Shown here: piece after piece, positions 1-6,780 of the stretch
How positions within the stretch are numbered: the first letter of the stretch is position 1
Layout of the letters: every line of letters begins with the position of its first letter
DNA from: CAZSCF01 sp964605365
GTDB lineage: Bacteria > Patescibacteriota > Minisyncoccia > Moranbacterales > UBA2206
DNA length: 10,808 nt
Assembly (NCBI GenBank): GCA_964605365.1
Contig: CAZSCF010000024.1
Span: 1-10,808, forward strand
Direction: 5' to 3'
Program-made: the position numbers and the translations under genes
Notes under the pieces: generated by a model
The model's input: the letters and a program-made list of their open reading frames with translations, nothing else
What the model was told of the DNA's origin: nothing
The model's database searches: none

Positions 1-1000
1 CCTCAAGATATTCGCGGTTATTTTGACGATCAAAACAAATTATTGGCAAGCTCGCACCCATATATTGTAAAATTTTTCCACTGGCTTGTTTTGAATAAGA
101 ATCCTTTGGATCTAAGCCGACATCGCTGGCGTTAAGAATTCCTGGCAATTCAAAATAATCAAGAGGATGAATAAGACGCACATCATTTTCCAAATCATTT
201 TCTTTGATAAATTTTTTTGCTTCTTCAATTGGAAAGCCACCTATGATAAAAAAAATATTTTTATTTGATTGCAGCGCCTGTTTAATTGCCGTAAATAAAT
301 AAGCAATGCCTTTATTGGGAACCAGTGCACCGGTATAGGAAAAGATAATTTTATCCAACGGTAGCTCGAGATTTTTTTTAGATTCTGATTTTGATGGAAG
401 ATTTTTGTAATAATCAAGATTAACACCATCCAAAACTATTTCGATTGATTGGTTTTTTCTTATTTTTTTTATTTCCTCCGCATTTTCTACCGAGCTGATT
501 ATGGCAAAATCACCTAAATTATCGATACACTTTTCAATCCATAGAAAGATCTTATTTAAAAACCCTGCCTTTAAATAGGCATGGGAAATCATTTCCTTGG
601 TCAAACTTCCATGAAAATCAGCCACTAATTTTATCTTTCTCCAAAATAATATCTTTTGAACTATCCAACCGATCAAAACTCCTTCGTGTAAATGTCCATG
701 AATAATTTCCGGCTTTTGTATTCTGGCCAAATAAAAAACTTTGCGCAGCAACATTAAATCCAAAATAATTTTTTGCCAGTCCGGTCCGGCTTCCAATTTT
801 TTATACCAAAAAAGTAGCCGCCTGATTCTTCGCAAATCGATTTTAGTTTCGATTTTCTCTGAAATATCACTTCCGATATGATAGGTTGCAATAGTAATTT
901 GATGACCTAATTTTTCCAGCGCCAAAGCTTCTTCCAATATTCGAATATGTGTACCTCGATTAGAAAAAAAAGGAGTTGGTGCTATAACCAGAACTTTCAT
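1..1000 (-). CDS. GT4-type glycosyltransferase, C-terminus cut off by window edge
   Basis: The reading frame is open from an ATG at 998-1000 to the left edge, giving 333 residues with no stop, so the gene is partial. The N-terminus MKVLVIAPTPFFSNRGTHIR is the first Rossmann strand and glycine loop of GT-B glycosyltransferases. The acceptor half includes HGHLHEG (101-107) and DFHGS (128-132). The second half opens with FSYTGALVPNKG (220-231), the usual start of the donor-binding domain, followed by GLDPKDS and SGKILQYMGASLPI (about 308-320), matching the GT4 region that holds the nucleotide sugar. It would transfer a sugar from a nucleotide donor on the cytoplasmic face of the membrane; donor and acceptor cannot be told. 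It diverges from the GT-C gene across a 102-bp gap and has its own promoter candidate. No Shine-Dalgarno precedes the ATG. Family assignment is firm, specificity unknown. Confidence 0.88.
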   Translation of the reverse strand, partial: MKVLVIAPTPFFSNRGTHIRILEEALALEKLGHQITIATYHIGSDISEKIETKIDLRRIRRLLFWYKKLEAGPDWQKIILDLMLLRKVFYLARIQKPEIIHGHLHEGVLIGWIVQKILFWRKIKLVADFHGSLTKEMISHAYLKAGFLNKIFLWIEKCIDNLGDFAIISSVENAEEIKKIRKNQSIEIVLDGVNLDYYKNLPSKSESKKNLELPLDKIIFSYTGALVPNKGIAYLFTAIKQALQSNKNIFFIIGGFPIEEAKKFIKENDLENDVRLIHPLDYFELPGILNASDVGLDPKDSYSKQASGKILQYMGASLPIICFDRQNNREYLE

Positions 1001-1045
1001 TGGATTTGATTATTTATTTGCCTGTCTTATTGGCAAGCAATCGTA

Positions 1046-1074
1046 ATTTTACCTCATAAATTGATTCTTGGCAA
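1046..1074 (-). promoter_or_regulatory. Sigma70-type promoter for the leftward glycosyltransferase
   Basis: Read on the minus strand, TTGCCA (1069-1074) and TAAAAT (1046-1051) are separated by exactly 17 nt, a near-consensus -35/-10 pair. Transcription would begin near 1039, leaving a leader of about 39 nt before the ATG at 1000. The -35 hexamer shares five of its six positions with the -35 of the opposing promoter, so the two may compete for RNA polymerase. Prediction by eye only. Confidence 0.5.
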
Positions 1075-1096
1075 AAAAAAATTAAAAAGTTATAAT
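1068..1096 (+). promoter_or_regulatory. Sigma70-type promoter of the membrane-protein operon, probably leaderless
   Basis: TTGGCA (1068-1073) and a perfect TATAAT (1091-1096) are spaced by 17 nt, the best promoter in the window. The -10 box ends only 6 nt before the ATG at 1103. A start 6-8 nt downstream of the -10 would therefore fall at or within a base or so of the start codon, giving a leaderless mRNA. This fits the absence of any Shine-Dalgarno sequence. It should drive the three plus-strand genes that follow. Confidence 0.62.
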
Positions 1097-1102
1097 TAAT
1101 TC

Positions 1103-2854
1103 ATGGAAATTTTGAAAAAAAGGCCAACCAAACATCATTTATTTGCCCTTTTCGTTCTTTTTTGGATAGGACTTGGGGTATTGGGTCTGTTTTTGGCTAT
1201 GGCGGGGGTTTTTTACAAGGCCTTTTTTATTGGATATTTGAGCATATTCGGATGTGTTTTTTCGTATCTATTTTTTTCCAATATCAGTTTTTTCAAATTT
1301 ACATGGCATTTTCCTGTTGTTCTGATGATTTCTTTGGCAGCAATTTTTATTTTTTCTTATTTTACTACCCCGACAATTTTTTCTGGACGTGATCAAGGTT
1401 CATTGAGCGAATCAGCCATTCGCCTGTCTCAAAATCATAAACTTGAATTTTCTTTTGCGGCAGAAAAAAGTTTTTTTGACATTTATGGTCCCGGCAAAGC
1501 ATTGAATTTTCCAGGATTTGATTATACAAAAGACGGAAATTTAAAAACCAGCTTTCCGCTCGGATATGCTTCGTGGCTGGCAGTTTTTTATTCCCTGCTT
1601 GGCCTAAAAGGATTTATAGTGGCCAATAGCTTATCATTTTTGATATTTATTCTTTCTTTCTATTTAACAGGTAATCTTTTTTTGAAACAATCTTCGTCGG
1701 TAATTTTATTTTTCTTAACGCTCACCTCTTTTGTTTTTTCTTGGTTTTTTAAATTTACCTTGAGTGAAAATTTGGGCTTGGCCCTGCTTTGGTTCTCAAT
1801 CTATGAGTTCATTTTATTTTTAAAAAATAAAAAACATTTTTTCTTTTTGGCAGCAATAATCTCTTTGGGGTTTCTCGCTTTTGTAAGAATCGAAGCGCTA
1901 GCTTTTTTTGTGACAATGTTCATAATAGTTTTATTTAAATGCAAGAGCAGCCAAAATATATACTTTTTTATCGGCAAAAAAAACCTTTTTGCCTTGGGCG
2001 TAATATTTCTGGCTTATTTAGGCAGCTTTGTTATCAATAAGGAATTTTACAAAGCTTTGATAAAAGCAATTATCAAGCCATTTCTTGAAACAAAGTCCAG
2101 TCTAATCGATGCCGGGAGACTCTTTTCCCTCTTTCATATGGGTCATATTTTTCTGACTTACGCTTTGTTTGGTTTTTTTCTTCTGGGAATCATTGGGATA
2201 GCCTATGCTTTTAAACAAAGAAAATACGAAGTGTTATTGCCGTTTTTGATAACTTGCCCGATATTTATTTATTTATTTATTCCTAATATTTCATCGGATA
2301 CTCCATGGATGTTGCGCAGGTTTTTGTTTGCGGTTGTTCCAACTTGCATTTTTTATACCGTATTTCTATTGGATAATTTTTTCAGAAGAAGATTTATTTT
2401 TTATTTTTTAATAACGGCGCTTCTGCTGGTCAATATTTCTGTTTCTGCTCGCTTTTTAAATTTTTCTCCCAACAAAAATTTATTATCCCAAATCCAACTA
2501 TTAAGCGATAAATTTAATGATACCGATTTGATACTGGTTGACCAGAAAGCAACCGGAGACCAATGGTCAATGCTTTCTGGACCAATGAATTTTCTTTTCG
2601 GCAAACAAGCGGTTTATTTTTTTAATCCGATGGATATTGGCAAGATCGACCGATTTAAGTTCAGCCAAGTTTATTTTATTATTCCGGACGAAAACATTGA
2701 TTTATATAAAAAATCAGGATTATATTCCAAATTAAAAATCGAGGAAGATTATAGCATAAGAAATAACATTATTGATATTTCAAGCCGTTTTGACTTGCCG
2801 GAAAAAAGAGATATTATAATTACAGGAAAAATTTATTCGTTAAACTACCAATAA
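1103..2854 (+). CDS. Polytopic GT-C-like membrane glycosyltransferase (putative)
   Basis: The 583-residue protein has roughly 12 hydrophobic segments between residues 12 and 450, then a soluble C-terminal part of about 130 residues. This is the layout of GT-C enzymes (PMT/ArnT/GT39-like), which use lipid-phosphate sugars on the outer face of the membrane. After the third hydrophobic segment comes a loop with SGRDQGS (94-100), where GT-C enzymes keep their catalytic Asp; D97 is the candidate. FPLGY (151-155), LSENL (220-224), RIEAL (262-266) and PWMLRRF (401-407) are further conserved-looking spots in or next to membrane segments. It is the first gene of a plus-strand unit, with its stop 1 nt before the next ATG. 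The ATG is supported by the promoter directly upstream. GT-C assignment rests on topology and loop motif, not on a recognised named family; an O-antigen-ligase-like or other polytopic protein cannot be ruled out. Confidence 0.75.
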   Translation: MEILKKRPTKHHLFALFVLFWIGLGVLGLFLAMAGVFYKAFFIGYLSIFGCVFSYLFFSNISFFKFTWHFPVVLMISLAAIFIFSYFTTPTIFSGRDQGSLSESAIRLSQNHKLEFSFAAEKSFFDIYGPGKALNFPGFDYTKDGNLKTSFPLGYASWLAVFYSLLGLKGFIVANSLSFLIFILSFYLTGNLFLKQSSSVILFFLTLTSFVFSWFFKFTLSENLGLALLWFSIYEFILFLKNKKHFFFLAAIISLGFLAFVRIEALAFFVTMFIIVLFKCKSSQNIYFFIGKKNLFALGVIFLAYLGSFVINKEFYKALIKAIIKPFLETKSSLIDAGRLFSLFHMGHIFLTYALFGFFLLGIIGIAYAFKQRKYEVLLPFLITCPIFIYLFIPNISSDTPWMLRRFLFAVVPTCIFYTVFLLDNFFRRRFIFYFLITALLLVNISVSARFLNFSPNKNLLSQIQLLSDKFNDTDLILVDQKATGDQWSMLSGPMNFLFGKQAVYFFNPMDIGKIDRFKFSQVYFIIPDENIDLYKKSGLYSKLKIEEDYSIRNNIIDISSRFDLPEKRDIIITGKIYSLNYQ

Positions 2855-2855
2855 A

Positions 2856-4202
2856 ATGCTTTTCGATTTAACTCCAAAAATAATTTTAAAAAAGAAAGAC
2901 CAAAAAAAATATCTTTATTTTAGAGCAGTTCTTTTTGTTTCGGCTTTTATTTTTGCCGTTTTTTCGGTTTTTACAATAATTTTTCCGACTCGCTATTTTT
3001 CTTTTTCTTTTCTTAATTCAAACTCTCTTGCTAATACAATCGTTAATCCTCGGGATGGAAGCGGTAATTTACCGGATCACGGCAAAATGTCCAAGGATAG
3101 CGATATTACCTTTGATTCGTCGCTGCTGGGAGTTTTCTCCGATGCTAAAATAATTTTTCGTTTGAACAAAAAATCATCCGATATTACCGGCGAAAAGATT
3201 ACAGTTAAAAAATCCTACCGGGCATTTCTTTATCCGGAAAATGGTTTATTTGGTTTCAAGGATGGAACACTTTTAAAAAATTTGGAAAATTATTATATTA
3301 TTTCTGATGGAAAATTGCGAAAATTTAAAAGCAAATCAATGCTTCTTTCTATGGGTTTTAACGCGGATTCCTTTGAAGATGTTTCTGTTGATGATTTGAT
3401 TTATAATGCTTTAGGAGAAGATATTACAAATGCCAATGTTTATCCTAATAATTCCATTTTTAAATCAGGCGCTGATTATTTTATTTTAACTAACGGGAAA
3501 TTGGTTAAATTTATCAGTGAAAAGGCTTATTTAAGCCAATATTCCGTTAAGCAGGCCATCGAAAAAACAATCGATTTTTTACAAGGATATCCTCAAAATG
3601 AAAATCTTATCGGTTTCGCTGACGGGTCACTAATTGCCTATGGGGAATCAGCCTATGTCGCCAGCGGAAACAAAGCTTTCCCCATTAATAATGTCATAAC
3701 TTTTGAAGCGATGGGTTACAAATGGAATGATATTATAATGATTGGCGGTGACGAAATGTCTTTTTATGAGAAGGAAAAATTGCTTGATATATCCGGAGCT
3801 CATCCTGACGGAACAATTTTTCTTGCTTCCGATAATACTGGTCAGAACAAATGGTATATTATAAAAGATAAAAAGAAATACTCCTTACCAACAGAAAATA
3901 TTGCATCTTCTTGGTCAAAGATAGAACCCATAAAAGTTTCTGCCGAAAGTTTGATAAGTTTTTCAGAATGTAGTTTTGGGGAAAAATGGTTTTTTTCAAA
4001 AACTTATTCTTGTAAGATGGCTATTGATAATTTACAGAATCTTTTGGGCAAAGATTATGAATTTAACGTTATCTTTAATGAAGACATCAAGGTTGATATT
4101 GCAGAACTTCAATTTAAAAAAAGTTATACTATCTCCAATTTAAAAAGGTTTGCAGCCAGTGTCATAAAAAACATAAAGAATAATTATGCAGGACAACAAT
4201 AA
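2856..4202 (+). CDS. Membrane-anchored extracytoplasmic protein with four degenerate repeats, function unknown
   Basis: A positively charged N-terminus (KKKDQKK, 12-18) is followed by one hydrophobic segment at about 22-43, so the protein is probably an N-in signal anchor with the remaining 400 residues outside. The outer part holds four diverged copies of a unit: a turn of the type DG-T/S-L/I, a strand reading YYIISDGKLRKF or similar, then a helix with MGYKWND. Copies lie near residues 135-182 (MGF variant), 199-243, 255-304 (best) and 317-348 (HPDGTIF). Similar DG...YYI.NGK...F...MGY.W.D repeats recur in surface proteins of Patescibacteria, to my recollection, but I know no function for them. 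Two cysteines (372, 386) in the last domain could pair. It starts 1 nt after the upstream stop with no Shine-Dalgarno, suggesting reinitiation, and its end overlaps the next gene by 17 nt. A role in surface-glycan assembly or display is only inferred from the neighbours. Confidence 0.8.
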   Translation: MLFDLTPKIILKKKDQKKYLYFRAVLFVSAFIFAVFSVFTIIFPTRYFSFSFLNSNSLANTIVNPRDGSGNLPDHGKMSKDSDITFDSSLLGVFSDAKIIFRLNKKSSDITGEKITVKKSYRAFLYPENGLFGFKDGTLLKNLENYYIISDGKLRKFKSKSMLLSMGFNADSFEDVSVDDLIYNALGEDITNANVYPNNSIFKSGADYFILTNGKLVKFISEKAYLSQYSVKQAIEKTIDFLQGYPQNENLIGFADGSLIAYGESAYVASGNKAFPINNVITFEAMGYKWNDIIMIGGDEMSFYEKEKLLDISGAHPDGTIFLASDNTGQNKWYIIKDKKKYSLPTENIASSWSKIEPIKVSAESLISFSECSFGEKWFFSKTYSCKMAIDNLQNLLGKDYEFNVIFNEDIKVDIAELQFKKSYTISNLKRFAASVIKNIKNNYAGQQ

Positions 4203-4602
4203 TTTTTTCAATCTTAAGGATGCAAGAGACAAGTTTTTAAACAATTACGGTTTGATCTTTTTTAAGTTATTAAATGATTCATTACTTCTTTTATTGGTCT
4301 TTTTTCTGTTTCTGGTTATTGCGGATGGAATCCTGCCTGGTTTTATTTCCAATTATTATAATCCTGCTATTGTTGCGTTATTAATTTTGATCAATATTCT
4401 CCTACTTTCTTTTTTGGAAAAAAAAATTAATTTAAACTTAGAACAAGCAGATAATAAAAAAGCAATATTTTACACATTGCCTGTTATTATTATACTTATC
4501 TTTATTACCTTTTTTCGCCTCAATATCTGGCTTAATTTATTTTTGACTCTCGCCTCTTTATCAGTCGGTTGCTTTGTTTATAAGCTTTTTTCAGAAGAAT
4601 AA
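4186..4602 (+). CDS. Small four-helix membrane protein, function unknown
   Basis: The 138-residue product has hydrophobic segments near 32-52, 59-77, 92-110 and 113-132, with a charged amphipathic N-terminus (NLKDARDKFLNNYG) and a short charged loop (EKKINLNLEQADNKKA) in the middle. Both termini are probably cytoplasmic. I do not recognise a family. The ATG lies inside the last codons of the previous gene in another frame (17-nt overlap), so translation is probably coupled to it. Reading frame, hydrophobic pattern and overlap all support a real gene. It is the last gene of the plus-strand unit and ends 4 nt from the stop of the converging glycosyltransferase; I saw no clear terminator hairpin at this junction (4603-4606 and the flanking codons). 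Confidence 0.72.
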   Translation: MQDNNNFFNLKDARDKFLNNYGLIFFKLLNDSLLLLLVFFLFLVIADGILPGFISNYYNPAIVALLILINILLLSFLEKKINLNLEQADNKKAIFYTLPVIIILIFITFFRLNIWLNLFLTLASLSVGCFVYKLFSEE

Positions 4603-4606
4603 TTTT

Positions 4607-5719
4607 TCAATTTTTCAGGTATTCCAATGTTTCTTTGGCACACTTGGTCCAAGAAAAATTCTTCAATTGTGCCAATCCCCTTTGTATCAAGTCATTCCTG
4701 AGATTTTCATCATCGAGAATCTCTTTTATTTTACATGCTAATTCATTGTCATCTGCGGCATTAAAGTAAAGTGCTCCTTCCCCGCCAACTTCAGTTAAAC
4801 TTGAATTATTGGCTGTAATAACAGGCACACGGGAGGCAAAAGCCTCGAGAATTGGCAAGCCAAATCCTTCATAAAGCGAAGGAAAAATGAAAATCTTGGC
4901 TGCCCTCATTAAGTTTCCTACATCTTTAAAGGATATTTTTCTAGTTAATTTTATATCATTCTTAAAAATACTTTTTTGCGCGATTTTTAAAGTATCTCGA
5001 CTTAACCAGGCTTCTCCACCCGCCAAAACCAATTGCACATTTAAATTTTCTTTTCTGATTTTTTCGAAAGCTCTAATAAGCACTTTTAGATTTTTTCTGG
5101 GCTGTATAGCGCCCACATACAGCAGATAATCTTTGGTTATGCCAAAACGTTTCAGAACTTCTTTCTCTTCGTCCGTGTTTCTCTCCTGATAAAAACGTTT
5201 TTCGTCAAAGCCGTGATGAATAACTCTGATTTTTTCCGCATTTATTTCCGGATAAAATTTTAAAATATCTTTTTTAGTAGATTCAGAAACAGCAATTATT
5301 TTGGTGGCGTTTTTTATAGCATAATCCGAAAAGAGATTTAGTTTTAACAGGTCTTTTTTCTCAAAATATTTAGGAAAATATTTGAAAGCCAAATCATGAA
5401 TGGTAATTACGGTTTTTAAGCCACCCCTTCTTACAAAAGGCATGGTTTGCATCGGCATCCAAAGGACTTGCGGGTAATCTTTCCAAAGCTCAAAAGCAAA
5501 ACGACTCTGGGTCCAATAGAAGGGCATGGGTATCCTTTTGAAATTATAGTTAGAAAAATTTGGCGGAGTTAATTCCGGATTAAAAGCTTTTTGATGGTAA
5601 ATGACAAACTCACTGGAAGAATCCAGTTTTCCAAGGTTTTTTAAAAGATTCAGAATATAGACCCGAGTGCCATCAATTCTTTTGGCATCCAGGTCGGCCG
5701 CTTGAATAGCAATCTTCAT
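4607..5719 (-). CDS. GT4 family glycosyltransferase (mannosyltransferase-like)
   Basis: The 370-residue GT-B enzyme begins MKIAIQAADLDAKRIDGTRV, the usual first strand and loop. TIHDLAF (106-112) and AVSESTKKDI (143-152) follow in the acceptor half. The donor half has YVGAIQPRKNL (201-211) with R208/K209 that contact the donor phosphates, and EGFGLPILE (284-292), the E-x7-E motif of retaining GT4 enzymes, then NNSSLTEVGGEGALYF. Full length and intact. The frame stays open upstream to a GTG at 5767, but that extension reads through the hairpin repeat at 5730-5773 and adds 16 residues that do not fit the family, so I take the ATG at 5717-5719. It is the last gene of the minus-strand nucleotide-sugar cluster and probably uses one of its products. 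The exact donor is not readable from sequence; mannosyl- or rhamnosyltransferases are both plausible. Confidence 0.9.
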   Translation of the reverse strand: MKIAIQAADLDAKRIDGTRVYILNLLKNLGKLDSSSEFVIYHQKAFNPELTPPNFSNYNFKRIPMPFYWTQSRFAFELWKDYPQVLWMPMQTMPFVRRGGLKTVITIHDLAFKYFPKYFEKKDLLKLNLFSDYAIKNATKIIAVSESTKKDILKFYPEINAEKIRVIHHGFDEKRFYQERNTDEEKEVLKRFGITKDYLLYVGAIQPRKNLKVLIRAFEKIRKENLNVQLVLAGGEAWLSRDTLKIAQKSIFKNDIKLTRKISFKDVGNLMRAAKIFIFPSLYEGFGLPILEAFASRVPVITANNSSLTEVGGEGALYFNAADDNELACKIKEILDDENLRNDLIQRGLAQLKNFSWTKCAKETLEYLKN

Positions 5720-5729
5720 CTGGCTACTA

Positions 5730-5773
5730 TTTTTAGTGGTCCGACCACTACATAGTGGTTGGACCACTAAAAA
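5730..5773. repeat. 44-bp double palindrome between galU and the glycosyltransferase gene
   Basis: Two 17-nt palindromic units, TAGTGGTCCGACCACTA (5734-5750) and TAGTGGTTGGACCACTA (5753-5769), lie in tandem 2 nt apart and differ at two positions. Together with flanking T5 and A5 runs, the halves form one 21-bp inverted repeat (5730-5750 with 5753-5773) with a single G-T mismatch. It can therefore fold as one long hairpin or as two small ones. The T run precedes and the A run follows the stem on either strand, the opposite of an intrinsic terminator. It sits 12 nt past the galU stop and 10 nt before the next ATG. It is probably a dispersed intergenic repeat; copies elsewhere cannot be checked here. 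Confidence 0.85.
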
Positions 5774-5785
5774 GCTAGGGAATTT

Positions 5786-6655
5786 TTATTTATACATACC
5801 ATCCAAAAAAGCCTTGAGTTTTTTTCCAATTTCCGGATGTTTAAGACCTACTTTTACACTGGCTTTAAGAAAATTAAATTTGTCTCCGGTATCCAGCCAC
5901 TCGCCTTCCAATTCCTTGCCATAAATAGGTCGATTATTTTCCAACATTATATCAAATGCATCCGCCAATCTAATCTCTCCCGATTTCCCACTTTTCATAT
6001 TAGCTAATACCTGCATAACTTCCGGAGTAACAATATATTTTCCAACAGCTACCAGATTTGAATCAGTTTCTTCCGGTTGGGGTTTTTCTACAAATTTTTC
6101 TATTTTTGAAATTTTTTCGCTTAATTTTGTTCCTTCAACAACACCAAATTTGGAAACTTCGGTTTTCTCTACCTGGCTCAGACCAACTACGCTCTCGCCA
6201 TATTTTTCATAAACATCCATTAGTTGTTTTGAAGCCGGAATTTCACTGTCATAAAGACAATCCCCGAAAATTACCAAAACCGGTTCATTGCCAACAATGT
6301 GTGCGGCTTGAAGTAGCGCATGCCCATCTCCAAGGGGCAATGATTGTCTAACATAAGAAAATTTAGCTAAGTTAGAAATTTTTTGTACGGCCGCTAAAAG
6401 CTCCTGTTTATTTTTTTCCACCAAAGTATCTTCGAGTTCATAGGAAACATCAAAATGATCCTCAATAGCTCTTTTTCCTCGTCCGGTTACAAAAATAATT
6501 TCTTCAATACCGGAAGCCACCGCTTCTTCCACTAAATATTGAATAACTGGCTTGTCCACAATCGGCAGCATTTCTTTTGGTTGGGCTTTAGTGGCCGGTA
6601 AAAATCTGGTTCCAAATCCGGCTACTGGCAAAATAGCTTTTTTGATTTTTGTCAT
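5786..6655 (-). CDS. galU: UTP--glucose-1-phosphate uridylyltransferase
   Basis: The enzyme makes UDP-glucose from UTP and glucose 1-phosphate in the cytoplasm. Its 289 residues match the usual bacterial GalU length. The nucleotide-binding start ILPVAGFGTRFLPATKAQPK (8-27) and MLPIVDKPVIQYLVEEA (29-45) are typical of the family. GDGHALLQAA (109-118) replaces the more usual GLGHA. FGDCLYDS (130-137) holds a metal-binding Asp in place of the common PDD. FVEKP (188-192), GEIRLADAF (226-234) and EWLDTGDKFNFLKA (252-265) complete the sugar-binding site. The ATG at 6653-6655 is preceded by an A/T-only stretch with no Shine-Dalgarno, and the 86-bp palindromic element ends 10 nt upstream. It shares strand and pathway with rmlA just upstream. 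Family call is secure; a related NDP-glucose specificity is possible but less likely. Confidence 0.95.
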   Translation of the reverse strand: MTKIKKAILPVAGFGTRFLPATKAQPKEMLPIVDKPVIQYLVEEAVASGIEEIIFVTGRGKRAIEDHFDVSYELEDTLVEKNKQELLAAVQKISNLAKFSYVRQSLPLGDGHALLQAAHIVGNEPVLVIFGDCLYDSEIPASKQLMDVYEKYGESVVGLSQVEKTEVSKFGVVEGTKLSEKISKIEKFVEKPQPEETDSNLVAVGKYIVTPEVMQVLANMKSGKSGEIRLADAFDIMLENNRPIYGKELEGEWLDTGDKFNFLKASVKVGLKHPEIGKKLKAFLDGMYK

Positions 6656-6665
6656 TTTTATTTAT

Positions 6666-6751
6666 TGTCATTGCGAGGAGCGTAGCGACCTGCCTACCGG
6701 TAGGCAGGCGTGGCAATCTGATTAGATTGCTTCGCTTCGCTCGCAATGACA
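6666..6751. repeat. 86-bp MITE/REP-like palindromic element between rmlA and galU
   Basis: The ends are a perfect 12-bp inverted repeat, TGTCATTGCGAG (6666-6677) and CTCGCAATGACA (6740-6751). Inside are GGAGCGTAGCGAC and a partly complementary GCTTCGCTTCGCTCGC arm, a 20-nt palindrome (6689-6708) and a second hairpin GCAATCT-GATT-AGATTGC (6713-6730). The element is a GC-rich island in AT-rich surroundings. I recognise the TGTCATTGCGAG...CTCGCAATGACA type as a widely dispersed intergenic repeat of many bacterial genomes, including Patescibacteria. It carries no gene, so any mobility would depend on enzymes supplied elsewhere. I see no target-site duplication. Confidence 0.85.
6689..6708. repeat. 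Perfect 20-nt palindrome nested in the 86-bp element
   Basis: CCTGCCTACCGGTAGGCAGG is its own reverse complement. Leaving out 20 nt here (6690-6709) joins GCGAC to GTGGCAATCT, the arrangement I remember for shorter members of this repeat family. The palindrome may thus be a secondary insertion into the older element. That reading depends on my recollection of the family consensus. Confidence 0.75.
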
Positions 6752-6780
6752 GGAATTATAAAATTACATTATTAATTTTT

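Noticed and set aside
241..429. Small minus-strand ORF of 62 residues
   Set aside because: It lies in another frame inside the edge-truncated glycosyltransferase, whose frame is clearly the coding one.
4560..4650. Bidirectional terminator at the convergent junction
   Set aside because: T-rich runs are present but I could not find a stable stem; the genes end 4 nt apart.
4887..5129. Plus-strand ORF of 80 residues opposite the glycosyltransferase
   Set aside because: Antisense shadow of conserved GT4 coding sequence; the same applies to the other plus-strand ORFs opposite galU, glyA, rmlD and rmlB.
5717..5767. Longer glycosyltransferase starting at a GTG at 5767
   Set aside because: The extra 16 residues are translated hairpin repeat and do not resemble the GT-B N-terminus; MKIAIQAAD at 5719 is the natural start.
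5730..5773. Intrinsic terminator after galU
   Set aside because: The stem has T before and A after it on both strands, the reverse of a terminator, with no U-tract following.
6755..6760. Minus-strand TATAAT upstream of galU as a separate promoter
   Set aside because: No -35 at 16-18 nt; in this AT-rich gap a TATAAT alone is weak evidence.
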